From assembly GCA_945643635.1 (NCBI GenBank), contig CALZFC010000059.1, positions 1,196,001 through 1,260,000 on the forward strand: 64,000 bases of DNA, in the 5' to 3' direction. Positions within the stretch are counted from its first letter, which is position 1. Every line of letters begins with the position of its first letter. The notes under the pieces are model-generated. The model ran no database searches. It worked only from the letters and a program-made list of their open reading frames with translations, and was not told the DNA's origin. The stretch is from Allodiplogaster sudhausi. Lineage: Eukaryota; Nematoda; Chromadorea; Rhabditida; Diplogasteridae. Made by a program: the position numbers and the translations under genes. Of this stretch, positions 49,501 to 59,117 are shown one piece after another.

Positions 49501-51181
49501 GGGAGGGGGAGGAGGAGGCAGAGGGGGCGGAGCCGGAGGAGGAATTGGCATACGGCCAAGTCAGATATGGATTCAAACATTCTGTCCAGCAGGTTGCGCT
49601 GCATGTCTCGAATCTATGCAAGAGATTATGCAAGTTGCAAGGAGAGGAGAGAGGAGAGTGGAGTGGAGAAAGAGATACTGAGAGAGAGAAAGAGATACTG
49701 AGAGAGAGAAAGAGAGAAGAGAGTGAAGGTAGAAGGAGCGAGAGAAAGAGAGGAGTAGAGAGCGAAAGGGTAGTAGAGAGTGAGAGAGGTGAATGCTATT
49801 CAACGAGAATTTACGTATGATTTTGCTTCATTGATTATTTTATATTAGTCGGATGTATTGGTCTCGATAGTTGAAAGATTTTTGTTCATTCCATACTGAA
49901 TTATAAGCATGCGAACTTTGGCAGGGGTGGACTGTAGTACGGTCCTTGTAAGCCGCCCTGCCCTCTCGCACGCTTTTTCACCCCAACTAGGAACGTTCTT
50001 CCAATGCGCATCCATTTTTAGCACTGTAGAACAATTCCACTCACGACTTCTTTTAATCAAAAGAAAAAAAGGGAATTTGGACTTTTTTGCATTTCTCCTA
50101 GTGCTTTGTATCAGACGGATTGTTTGTAATGAGAAATTAGGTCTTCTTTTTGAAAGTAGGCTTTCTGAGAGGAGTGCCCTGGTGAGATCAGATTTGAGTG
50201 AAATTTGAGCATAATCTCTCAGTATAGTCGAGTCATAGTATGAAATGTGCATGCAACTTTTGCGATTGTGACTATTTTATTTGGATCAATATAACGAATT
50301 TTGCAAAATAGCGAATGAATTTGACTAGAACATCAGTTTAGATTCGTTCTCATGCTTTACTTTTTTCTGAAGGTCGAAGCGTTACGATTTAAAAAAAAAT
50401 TATTCGCCTTGTTCGGAAACAGAATCTCATTATCCAAGCCAGAAATAGAAGAAAGTGAATAAATAAATAAATAAATTTATTTTATTAGTAATAAAAAACG
50501 TTTGAGATCTCATGCGACTCCAAGACGCGTCAATGATGTCTCCCCTCTATGGATCTCCTGCACCAGTGGCATCCCCCTCCGACTACGGCAGATACAACCA
50601 TAACATGCAGCAGGTATCTGTTGAGTTGCACCGGTTTCTGTAAAGTTCATTGTCAAGTTAATACTGTGGTTTTCATTCATTTTGGAATTGGGTTTTTGTA
50701 CAATAAAAAAAATCGTAAACTGAAATATCAGGATAATTGAGCGTGAAAGGCCCCAAGTTATTGAAGGGTTCGTTAGATTTCGAGCACGTTTTATAGCAAG
50801 AGAGTGGTAGTTTGCGTGTCTAGCTTGAACCGAACTGGATAATTAGGGAATGACGGGTCTTGCAGGGTTCTTTGATGTGATTTGCTTGTTGATACGCATG
50901 AAAAGACATGTGTTTTTTAAAGTAATATAAACATAATTGTTTGTTAGTATAAACAAAAAATAATTAGGGATGTTAAAAGAAGAATTTGAAATTTAAATTT
51001 AAAAAAAAAGAAAGAAAATATTGAGAAGTAACGAAATATTGAATGTTCCCCCTCATTGCCAGTACGGCGCGCCGCCTGCTTCTTCCCCTTTCGTGGACAC
51101 GACACGTCCTCCACCATCTCTTCTCAGACCACTCCCAGCACCGCCGCCCTATCACGCAGGAGCACCGCCACGGGTACGTGT

Positions 51182-51234
<53 letters not shown>

Positions 51235-52308
51235 CTCGCCCTCTCGTTTTCTCTCGCGCTCTCTCTCTCCCCCCCCTCCCTCTCTCTCTTTCGTTTTCTC
51301 GCTCTCTCTCTCGCTCTTTTATCTTCTAGCTCTCGCCCTCTCTCTTTTTCTCTCGCGCGCTCTCTCTCTGTCTCATTAACTCTCGTCTCTTTCTATCCCG
51401 CGCAAGTCGGCTTTTTTCTTCGTCAAATACTTTAACTATTTCCAATTTATCTTTGAAAAATAGTTGTAGACAATGCTGAGGAGAATATTTTTGTAATTCT
51501 TATATACTGGATTAACGTTTTTGAATTATATACCAAAAACCTTTTTAGGGTTGCGCCTGGGCGACAGCCCCGGTTCAGCAACAGCAACAATTCCAGTCAA
51601 TCCAACAGCAGCAGCATCCTCCCATGATGCATCAACACTTCTACAGTACTCCGCCTCCTCAGCAGGCTTACGGGTACGGTACTTTTGTGAGATTCTGAGA
51701 GATTTGGATGTGTCTACAAAAAAAAAACTAAAATTTTGATACTATCTAGTGTAGATTTTCAATACCAACTTTCAAATAAAACAAAAGTTTTCTTCTGTGA
51801 AACATGCTTGTATTCTAATATAAGCCTTGCCAATAAACAGGCTAACAGGTGCAGTAGCTTTTGGGGTGAACTTTTAGGGCTTACCGCAAGCATTATGCTT
51901 TTAATTTGTTTAAGGTTTTTTTTACATTACACTTAGAACACATATTCGAGTACCCGTTGTTTTCAGTGGTGAATGTGAGTGAAAAATGAAAGAACTTTAA
52001 TTCATGTCGTTTATATTTGCGTATAGCACAGTTGCAAAAGTGATTGAGATATTAGAGAAATTGAGCCCACCTAGCCTATTTATTCTATTTACTTGAGAAG
52101 TAGTGCCTTAAAGGACTATTATAGTTGTAATATTAATAGTTATTTACATAACTATACTCGTAGCTCTTCCAGGCACCCTCCACCGTCGCTCTTCTCTCAG
52201 CAGGCCAATCGTCCCCCTCCCAATTCGCTCATCTCCAACCCGGACATCACTTTTCGACATGTCCCGGCAACGAATCAGCAGAATAACAACAGAAGGCCAC
52301 CGTCATAA
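46591..52308 (+). CDS. SUZ-domain protein, SZRD1-like
   Basis: Proposed exons: 46591-46728, 47606-47772, 48575-48731, 49035-49124, 49400-49592, 50507-50613, 51063-51173, 51549-51673 and 52173-52308, with phases that fit. The 49592 donor and 50507 acceptor are the weakest; 50525 is an alternative acceptor. About 407 residues result. Hallmarks of vertebrate SZRD1 appear in the same order: AESWEDGDAAIEEQLSKKL near residue 27, an IxxLxRPxSxG segment (SIKLLRRPASGGS), and the SUZ core ERQADYDAARKRILGS. SUZ domains bind RNA and occur in proteins acting on mRNA. Unlike the ~150-residue vertebrate protein, this one carries an Ala-rich insert in exon 2 and a long Pro/Gly/Gln-rich tail from exon 5, likely disordered, with no SUZ-C motif I can see. 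The tail exons could belong to a second transcript. Introns hold inverted repeats and CT tracts. Confidence 0.8.
46741..47412. repeat. Foldback element in SZRD1-like intron 1
   Basis: The left arm 46745-46865 (GGTACTACTTCGGTA ... GCTGAAACTTGCCC ... TTATTTGATGCGAGGAAACC) matches the reverse complement of 47273-47410 with small gaps. The right side contains the arm sequence twice in direct order (around 47105-47195 and 47235-47325), each with GTAAACCTAC and CATCAAATAACCCC. No protein-coding capacity and no clean target-site duplication. Confidence 0.75.
47840..48060 (-). repeat. Dispersed repeat, copy 2 (inverted relative to 44455-44695)
   Basis: Minus-strand copy of the element described at 44455. 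It includes the same GGTACGG / GGGGAGGCCCAAAATCAGGG block (here about 47888-47925) and the CAGAAGATTAAT...GGAAGGAGGTATTGGG block. It lies in SZRD1-like intron 2. Confidence 0.75.
49640..49795. repeat. GA-rich tract after SZRD1-like exon 5
   Basis: Imperfect GAGA/AGAAAGAG repeats with a 20-bp AGAGATACTGAGAGAGAGAA-like unit in two copies (49673-49710). They lie just inside intron 5. Confidence 0.85.
51184..51385. repeat. CT-rich tract beside a splice donor
   Basis: About 24 CT dinucleotides begin 11 bases after the GTACGTG donor at 51174, followed by CTCGC/CTCTC-rich sequence to about 51385. All within SZRD1-like intron 7. Confidence 0.92.
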
Positions 52309-52320
52309 GAGGAGTCTAAC

Positions 52321-52331
52321 AGGTAAGTAAG
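52321..52331 (+). other. Strong 5' splice site just after the SZRD1-like stop codon
   Basis: AACAG followed by GTAAGTAAG lies 15 bp after the TAA at 52306-52308. It is close to an ideal donor, so a 3'UTR intron or an alternative last exon is likely. An exon junction this close to the stop would not be expected to trigger nonsense-mediated decay. Confidence 0.5.
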
Positions 52332-53474
52332 CAATGCCGGCCAACAACAATTTTGATGTTATTTATTTGTGGCGAAGGTCACCCCCCCCCCTCATTCATC
52401 ATTTCCTATATCTGTCCTATCTTTCTATGGCCGTCCCCCTCCCCATTTCCACCATATTTTAATCATGCATTGCTATCATTCATTGTCTTGTGTTAATATC
52501 CCTAAAGTTTTTGTCTTTATTCCTTTTTTTTATTTCGAAATGTGAGATATTTCGCTGTTTCGAATTCGGATAGTATCCCTTTGTTCATCAATTGTCGTTT
52601 CTTTTTTGTTGTTGTTTCAAATCAAGCAGAACTGATGAGATTACTGTAGCTAGCAACGATAATGATGAAATAATATCTGCCGAGCATGCCTTGCATTCGC
52701 GCTGTTAAAGATCCATTTCATCAAGTTATTATCATCATTTTCTCTCTGTGTCTGTCTGTCTCTTTCATCTCTCTTGTTCTTACAACCAGTAAGTCTCTCC
52801 CTTACTGTAACTCAAAAATAGCTGCCCACTTGTGCCACATTCTTTCTTGAGGCGCATAGGAAAGTTGTCTAAAAGCAGCTAGATCAGTTGGCTAGACTAT
52901 GCATGGCTGTGCTCTTTCACGGATACCCAAGAGTAGTGGTATGAGAGATGGTGAGGAAAAGAAGAATATCGGAACTTTCTAGTACAATTGTGACATTCTC
53001 ATCTTGTCATCGTTAACTTGATGTGAGGAGCGAAAAAGTAAAGAAAGGTTTCTACCTCGACTCGATAATATTCGGCTCTTATTTTCCAATCAAGTGGAAT
53101 TTATTCGTGTGTCTGACATATTAATTTTTATGTTTTTTTTCTTTTCATGAGTTTTTATTTTGTATTCAGAATAGTTGTCTTGGGTTGGAAGGTACAAGGC
53201 GACAAGAATTTTTTATTCCGTTTTTTTGTGCTAAATGGCGAAACTCCCCTAAAATTGTGATTCATTCTCTCAAAAACGAAGGCCAACTACCGTACATCCT
53301 AACAGCCATTTGTTTTGTATTCGCTTACAGTTTATTTTAATATTGAAGTAGCTAGAGAAAGTTCGTTATTCGCCCTCTCTTTCGTACGTACCCAGTTCTG
53401 TCGTTTTGAAGTAGTAGAGCAGACATCTGCGACTAGTGAAAATCAATCAATAATGTCTCTGTTTCCCTCTTTCC

Positions 53475-53505
<31 letters not shown>

Positions 53506-53690
53506 CTTTTCTCTGTCTCTCTCTCTCCCACAAAAGCGGGTTTCCTTCTCTTGGTCGGTGGGCGCAGCCGCTTTTTTAGCGTTCTATCTTTTCTTTTTCT
53601 ATCCGCGACACAAAAATCGAATATTAAAGCCGTTTCTCGTTGTATTCGTAAGATAATAATGACCTATGAAGCTGTTAATAAACTTGTTCC
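52332..53690. other. Non-coding stretch after the SZRD1-like gene
   Basis: AT-rich with a poly-C run at 52382-52391, a TCTG/CTCT patch at 52741-52775 and a CT tract at 53455-53528. No gene with splice support. Confidence 0.6.
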
Positions 53691-53694
53691 ATTG

Positions 53695-54110
53695 AGTTTG
53701 TTAGTGAAGCAATTGCACATAACTTGACAATAATACGACAAAGAGGGTTTAAAGCCATTAATGATTGGGAAAAAAGAGTATGTCTATAATTTAAATTCTA
53801 TGTGCAGTTTGGATCGATATTAAAATATTGATAAGGGCAAGATATCTATGTGAGGGTTTAGTTTTATCACCGGTGATTCGGAGAAAAGTGATCTTGGAAA
53901 CAAATAAAAGGGAAGGAGAAAGGAATGGATAGTCATTCAATGTTCTTCTCTCATGCAAACCAGGTGGATTTCTGTCAAGAGGCCATTACTTATTGCTGTG
54001 GAATCTTGGATAGCTGATAAGAAGTTGTTGTATCCCCATCTTTATGTATATGCACTACTAAACAATTCGCTCTTCTATAAATGTCTTTTCTCCAAATATT
54101 TCGCGCTCTC
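53695..54110 (+). repeat. Dispersed repeat, decayed copy (mate at 63515-63875)
   Basis: Aligns in direct orientation with 63515-63875. Shared blocks include GGTTTAAAGC, GATCGATATTAAAA, GGGCAAGATAT, TTATCACCGGTGATTCGGA, GGTGGATTTCT-TCAAGAGGC, and TATGCACTACTAAA. Both copies run into a CT tract. This copy has in-frame stops and a small insertion where the other is open, so it is the more degenerate. Confidence 0.8.
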
Positions 54111-54111
54111 C

Positions 54112-54157
<46 letters not shown>

Positions 54158-54250
54158 TTCTCTCACTCTTCTTTCTCTCTCTTGTTTCTCTTCTTTTTCT
54201 CTGGCTCTCTTCCTCTCGCTCTCTCTTCCCTACTCTATCTCTTCTCCCAC
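54112..54250. repeat. CT tract
   Basis: About 20 CT dinucleotides at 54114-54152, then TTTCTCTC-rich sequence, following the dispersed repeat. Confidence 0.9.
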
Positions 54251-54261
54251 CCCAGTGAGTT

Positions 54262-54565
54262 CATCGAATCTGTTACGGCCGGGTTCGGGAGTCCTTAGGG
54301 CGGACCCCTAGCCGCCGTGTTGTACATTGGGGACATACACACTTTGTTACTTTACATATGTTTATCTCTTAGTCTTACTTAGTACATAGCATAATACATA
54401 GAGAGAAGAAGAAGAGGGGGGCAAGGGGGGCTGCCGCCTCCTAGCGGCTGCCGGCGAACACTGGGGCAGCGGAGGCTGTTCTTCTAGGCGTGACCTCCGC
54501 TGCTGCTTGCTCGGGCCCCCAGGCATGACAAATCGTCCCTTGCTCGCCCCCTTTCCGCCCCTTTT
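54262..54565. mobile_element. LTR-like GC-rich patch
   Basis: Begins TGTTACGGCCGGGTTCGGGA and includes GGGCGGACCCCTAGCCGCC, then an AT-rich middle and a second GC-rich part with CCGCTGCTGCTTGCTCGGGC. Sharp composition shifts and the TGTTACG start resemble a retrotransposon LTR fragment. I see neither a matching end nor a duplicate, so this is a weak call. A minus-strand open frame of about 100 codons across it has no recognised domain. Confidence 0.25.
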
Positions 54566-54939
54566 TTTTTTAAATTTTTTTCCTGAAACTAAAGAAGAAT
54601 AAGTGCTGGCTCCAAAGATGTACTCGATGTGCTTTTGTTCTACTCGTTGTCCTCTTCGATGAGCCAAAGTGGTGCATCATTAACCTCCCATAAGTTTGTT
54701 TAATATCATTATTCATCTATTTCTTCCCTTACTTAGCTATTTCTTAATCTAAAACGGCCTAGTGAGGTATCGTTTAAACATGTGAAATCACTATTCAATA
54801 TATTTATGGCATTTCAGAAAACCACTGCGATTCATTTTCGACATTAGCTGGAAACCGGAAAATTTCCTACCAATTTTCAGTGAGAGCAACAACGCTAACG
54901 CGGTTAATTGCAAGATAACGCTCAACGCGCGAATGCGAC

Positions 54940-55105
54940 TCTCTTTCTCCCTCCCTTGCTTCTTCCTTTCTCTCTACCACTCCTTCTATACCTCTATTGC
55001 TGTCTCTCTCTCTCTTCCTCTCTCTCTCCCTCTCACTTCCTCTCTCTTTCTCTCTCTCTCTCCCTCTCTCTTCCTCACTCTCTCTCTCTCTCACTCTCTA
55101 CCATA
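54940..55105. repeat. CT-rich tract
   Basis: CTCTCTTCCTCTCTCTCC-type simple repeat immediately upstream of the MITE. Confidence 0.85.
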
Positions 55106-55123
55106 CACACTAAATAAAAATAG

Positions 55124-55587
55124 GCGTGGAGCAGAGGTGCTACCGGGCCCAAAAATTTTGGGCCGGCCCGGCCCGTCGGGCCCACGGACTCGGCCAGCCC
55201 GGCCCGATCCATTTCCGGGCCCTAGAATTTTGGGCCCGGCCCGGCCCGGCCCGGCCCGTGGGCCCGTTTGAGCCCGATTTTCAAAAAAATCGGGGGGAAA
55301 AAATTCCGACAAGTAACTAAGTGTTTTGAAATTCAGAATTTTTCATGATTGTGCTATGAACATTCATTTTATTGTATAGTAGAAAGAGTTTTAGGGGGAA
55401 AAATGAACAAATGAAGGAAGTTTTGCACTTAACAATGCCACCAGTCGTCCTGACTGGACGACATTGTGTGCTTATCGATCCCAATCGGGCCTGCGGGCCG
55501 GCCCAACTTTTTTTCTGGAAAGTTGGGCCGGCCGGCCCTACGGGCCGGGCCGGGCCGGGCCGGCCACTTTGCACCTCTGGCGTGGAG
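55124..55587. mobile_element. hAT-type MITE with 8-bp target-site duplication
   Basis: The element is 55132-55579 (448 bp). Its ends are CAGAGGTGC and GCACCTCTG, perfect 9-bp terminal inverted repeats of the CAG-G-TG type typical of hAT transposons. It is flanked by a perfect 8-bp duplication, GCGTGGAG at 55124-55131 and 55580-55587, the hAT target-site length. Subterminal arms are strongly GC-rich, with repeated GGCCCG/CGGGCC units that can pair across the element. The ~200-bp middle is AT-rich and carries no transposase, so movement would need an enzyme from elsewhere. The exact duplication suggests a fairly recent insertion. Confidence 0.9.
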
Positions 55588-55633
55588 ACATTGGCCGATG
55601 CCAAAATCGGCGTAATGAGAGCAGCCGTGCCAG

Positions 55634-55753
55634 AACTTCCTGTACTACAACGACGAGCTCTTCTCCGCACAGTTGAGCCATCCGAGCAGTTCTAACAATA
55701 AGCCGCAACCAGGAGAGCACTATTACAATCTCGTCATTTTATTGTTCTCTTGA
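55634..55753 (+). CDS. Possible orphan 3' coding exon
   Basis: After a GTGCCAG acceptor at 55633, a 39-codon open stretch (NFLYYNDELFSAQLSHPSSS, then NNKPQPGEHYYNLVILLFS) ends in TGA. It overlaps an AATAAA poly(A) signal at 55753-55758. The composition looks coding, with Tyr/Asn/Pro-rich sequence. No partner exon upstream is certain. It could be the alternative last exon reached from the donor at 52323, or the tail of a gene whose upstream part was disrupted near the MITE. No domain recognised. Confidence 0.3.
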   Translation, partial: NFLYYNDELFSAQLSHPSSSNNKPQPGEHYYNLVILLFS

Positions 55754-55758
55754 ATAAA
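55753..55758 (+). other. AATAAA poly(A) signal
   Basis: AATAAA immediately after the stop codon of the orphan exon. Very short 3'UTRs are known in nematodes, so this is compatible with use. Confidence 0.4.
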
Positions 55759-55889
55759 GTGACGATAATATTTTCCCGAATGCTTTCTCAACGACTTTTC
55801 AACGTTAACAAATTCACGGAAATTTTATCAATTTACACAGATAAAATACAATATAATAATCAAATAGTTAGTATGAAAGAGAGAGGAAT

Positions 55890-56130
55890 GGTTGATATGC
55901 GAGAGAGAGAGAGAGAGGGAGAGAGAGAGAGAAAGAGATCGAGAGAGCCAGGCAGACGGAGGGAAAGACAGACAGAATGTGAGAGAGCGAGAGATAGAAA
56001 AGAGATCCAGAGCGAGAGAGAGAGAGAGAGAGAGAGAAGTATAGAGTTAGAGAGTATATCATACATAGATAAAAGGAAAATAATGAGATCTGACAGTGCT
56101 GGAGAGAGAGGGAGAGAGTTGACGAGAGGG
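55890..56130. repeat. GA-rich tract
   Basis: Imperfect (GA)n from 55900 to about 56040 and again at 56102-56130, with GACAGACA interruptions. Confidence 0.9.
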
Positions 56131-56225
56131 AGGGCGAGTGGCTGAGAACGCGGAGAATGAGTTTTCCACAGGCTCGGGGACTGTTTTGTACTGTCAAGAT
56201 GCTCTTGACTTCACAAAATCGGTTA
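56110..56225 (+). repeat. Dispersed repeat, copy A (mate at 59815-59930)
   Basis: Shares GGCTGAGAAC-CGGAGAATGA, GTTTTCCACAG, TACTG-CAAGATG-CTTGA-TTCACAAAA with 59815-59930 in direct orientation. The two copies bracket the two Tyr-rich genes. Confidence 0.8.
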
Positions 56226-57000
56226 CAGGCAACGTATTTTAAATGCAAATTACTAATTTAATTTTTTGTTTTAAAAATTGACTCTTTGCTGATGCTCATT
56301 GTCAATCCTAACACATTCACAATATCACCCATACATATAGCGAACAATTTGAGTTTTCGCCTCCTAAAAGAATAAAGATATTCACAGCTTAAATAACAAA
56401 GTTAATGATGAGAACTTCATGCTTAACATAAATCAAATAATTTCGAATAGTATTTCTGACTGTTTAATAGCTTCATAATGTTTCTTTCAAAAAACATATT
56501 TGAATATTTTTCGTAAAATAAAAAGCAGGGAGACTTCCAGGGATTTCGATATCGTTTGTAAATCGATTTGTAATGGGATAAATAGAAAGGGAAACAAGCG
56601 AATGCGTCATATTTACAAATAATTTCATTTCCTTGTTTAATTCGCAACAATCAATTCATTTGTTATTTTGTGGACTTCGTTTTAATGGTTGTTTATTCAA
56701 TTGTCGTCTGGCGAGTAAGGGAGGTGAAGGGGAGAGGAAGGAATATCAAATTCAATCTCACTGCCTTCTTTATTGATAACAAAAAAATCGAGCAAAAACG
56801 AGTTACTCGGTTCCGAAGTGTTCATTTTCCTATTTAACGTTCAGGTTGAATTTCAGTGTTAAATTAGTTTCAGTGTTTTCATAACCTTGAAAGAATTATC
56901 AAAAGATGCGGATTAGACATATCGCTGTGGACATCTTCGCTTTTTCCCTTTTATTCTCCGAAATGTGCATGATTCCAAAAAATTCATTTAGCTCAACGCA
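56226..57000. other. Intergenic, no gene seen
   Basis: AT-rich sequence between the dispersed repeat and the 3' end of the minus-strand Tyr/Gln-rich gene. No supported feature found. Confidence 0.6.
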
Positions 57001-57006
57001 TTTATT
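57001..57006 (-). other. AATAAA poly(A) signal of the Tyr/Gln-rich gene
   Basis: AATAAA on the minus strand, 44 bp after the stop codon at 57050-57052. Confidence 0.7.
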
Positions 57007-57049
57007 CATAATATAAGGGAGGGTTTTGAGAGGGGAAAGGAAGGGAGAT

Positions 57050-58319
57050 CTAGCGACCGAGGTAGACAGAAGGGACGACACGGCGGATCTCCTCGAGATT
57101 GCCCTGCAAAAAGTAGTGATTAATTATTGAACTTCAGAGCCTTGACGTTTGCATAGAAAATTTTGAAAATTACCGTACCTCAGTTCCGTTGCCGACACGG
57201 AGGACGTTGATCGCATTGGCCTCGATGCCAGTGATTAGGTTGGAGGCGGAAGGAGAGCGACGGAGGGCGTGGCCTTCGCGGGGCTTGTAGTAGTAAGCGC
57301 GCTTGCCGTCGTAGTAGAGGCCTCAATCAAGTTCAATTCTACCTTTTTCATTTTATTTCAATTTCAAATTGCATATGTATATTTTATTGCTAACCGCGCT
57401 CCGCGTCGTAGAAGGCGGGGCGGTTGCCGTACTGCTGAGAGATGTGCTCAGGCGCTTCGTAGCGGGATCCGTAGCCCTCTCCCATGTACTCCAGACGCTG
57501 GGGCTGAGCAGGGACTCCCTGCTGGTACCCCTGGCCCTGCTGGAGATTGTAGGCGGCGGCAGGGTACTGGTACCCCTGGCCAGGCTGGAGGTTGTAGGCG
57601 GGTGCCTGGTACTGGTACCCCTAACCCTGCTGGGCCTGAGCAGGGACTCCCTGCTGGTAACCCTGGCCCTGCTGGAGATTGTAGGCGGGTGCCTGGTACT
57701 GATACCCCTGACCCTGCTGGAGCTGGTGGGCGGGAGCCTGGCGCAGGTACTCCTGACCCTGCTGGAGGTTGTAAGCGGGAGCCTGGTACTGGTACCCCTG
57801 GTGCTGGTTGGAGGGGGCCTGGTATTGGTACCCCTGATGCTGGTTGGCGGGGGCCTTGTACTGGTACCCCTGGTGCTGGTTGGCGGGGGCCTGGTACTGG
57901 TACCCGTGGCCCTGCTGGAGCTGGTGAGCGGATGCCTGGCTTTGCTCCGGGTCTTCGTAGTAGTAAGCGCACTTTCCATCAAAGTAGAGTCCTGAAATTT
58001 AATTATGTAATGTTTAGTGAGCCTGGAATCTAAAAGACTCATACCGTTCTTGGCATCGTAGAAGGCGGGACGGTTGCCGTACTGGCGCGAGATTTCCTCG
58101 GGCGCCTCGCGGCGATAACCGGCGGGAAGCTGGGGAAAACAAACAGTTGTGGCGGAAGGCATTTGGAAATATAATCATTATTCCGAAATAAATGTCCAGA
58201 TTTTTGGGGAGATTTTGATTATAATAAAAAATTGAACAAACGACCGTTTGGTTGAAAAAAGAAGGAGAGAACGAGGGAAAGGGAAAACGGCAGATCCTGA
58301 CTGCGGAAACGTAGGCCAT
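57050..58319 (-). CDS. Tyr/Gln-rich tandem-repeat protein with one in-frame stop
   Basis: Minus-strand exons 58319-58302, 58129-58045, 57991-57395, 57321-57179 and 57103-57050, with consistent phases, encode 298 codons before the final TAG. The protein begins MAYVSA. It has two copies of an ~38-residue module (EAPEEISRQYGNRPAFYDAK + GLYFDGKCAYYYEDPE, and EAPEHISQQYGNRPAFYDAE + GLYYDGKRAYYYKPRE). These flank a central run of about 12-14-residue repeats of the type GYQYQAPAYNLQQGQ. The tail is basic and Leu/Val-rich. The composition suggests a structural or prion-like protein. I recognise no family, and no signal peptide is evident. Codon 57623-57621 is TAG where every other repeat has CAG (Gln). 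It is either a disabling C-to-T change or an error. A TATA box lies at 58387-58394. Confidence 0.65.
57621..57623 (-). other. In-frame TAG in the repeat domain
   Basis: The repeat reads CAG CAG GGC CAG GGG TAC in other copies but CAG CAG GGT TAG GGG TAC here. Two adjacent C-to-T differences give Gln to stop in an otherwise open 597-nt exon. Confidence 0.85.
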
Positions 58320-58343
58320 CTTCGGAGTTCCTCTGGAGACCGG

Positions 58344-58394
58344 AGAGCGAAGTCGAGACTGAGATGATTTCCTGTTCCGAGGGGCTCTTTTATG
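58344..58394 (-). promoter_or_regulatory. Core promoter of the Tyr/Gln-rich gene
   Basis: A CATAAAAG TATA box at 58387-58394 (minus strand) is followed about 25-30 bp downstream by an initiator-like TCAGTC and the motif ACTTCGCTCT (58353-58344), then the ATG at 58319. The same motif follows the TATA box of the gene starting at 61381. Confidence 0.6.
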
Positions 58395-58609
58395 CTGCCC
58401 AGAATGCCCTTTCCCTGCACTTTTATACGACTATTAACAAGATTTTCATGATTTTGACAAGTACTCACGTACTCCAGTTCGATTTCAGATAATGACCTCA
58501 AGGTGCTCATGGCCTTTCATGTTTGCGCGATTTCTTTACGCCTCAAATTCGATTTTGGATGAAATACACGAGTGGCATTCTAGTCAGCCAATGCACTATT
58601 GATACACTT

Positions 58610-58685
58610 TGAAGAATGCACTCAAAAAGTGCTGCACTTGTAAATAATTGAATTGATGAAGCTTATAAATTCAAGTAAAAAAAAT
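58610..58685 (+). promoter_or_regulatory. Promoter of the small Tyr/Gly-rich gene
   Basis: TATAAA at 58664-58669 lies 45 bp before the ATG at 58714. Just upstream, GCACTTGTAAAT and AATTGATGAAGCTT recur at 59657-59694. Confidence 0.5.
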
Positions 58686-58713
58686 TCACTTCACCTCTCC
58701 TCACTCTCGAAGG

Positions 58714-59117
58714 ATGGTCTACCCTCTCGCCCCGAGCTACTACTGGTGATAAAGTTATAGTTCTATTTAATAATATAAATCTATTTAACAAAGGACTTAG
58801 TTTAATAATACTTGAAGAATATTGTATGTGTTATTTTTCATCCCTGGAGCCGTTGGCAGCCCATACTATTCCGCGAATGTCAGTTAGATCAGATAATTTT
58901 AAGGGGAAAAATAAAAAATTTTTTATTAAATTACAAATAATAAAATTAGCTCCAATTTCAGCTTTATGGCGCCTACGCTTCTCCCTACGGTCAATAAACG
59001 ACAAAAACATTTCTCAAGATTTTTATGGTAAGAATAATTAATAAAGTATTAACTGCAGGCTACTCAGCTTACGTCGGCCAGTACCCGGGGTACGGGTACG
59101 GGTACCCGTACCTCTGA
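58714..59117 (+). CDS. Small Tyr/Gly-rich protein, four tiny exons
   Basis: Exons 58714-58745, 58860-58878, 58962-58989 and 59059-59117 (32, 19, 28 and 59 nt) join in phase to 45 residues: MVYPLAPSYY, CPYYSAN, LYGAYASPYG, then YSAYVGQYPGYGYGYPYL and TGA. Tyr is the most common residue (about a third). Support comes from the nematode acceptors (AATTTCAG at 58961, CTGCAG at 59058), the consistent phase and the continuous YxxY/GY periodicity. The 19-nt exon is the weakest. The sequence resembles short GY-rich secreted or structural peptides of nematodes in composition only, and lacks an obvious signal peptide. A TATA box lies 45 bp upstream. Its neighbour on the other strand is also Tyr-rich, and the two start codons are about 400 bp apart in divergent orientation. 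Confidence 0.45.

Noticed and set aside
57353..58162. Long Ser/Thr/Pro-rich and Gly/Pro-rich frames across the Tyr/Gln-rich repeats, including a 254-codon plus-strand frame
   Set aside because: They are other-frame translations of the GC-rich tandem repeat. Only the Tyr/Gln frame links to flanking exons with correct phase and conserved duplicated modules.
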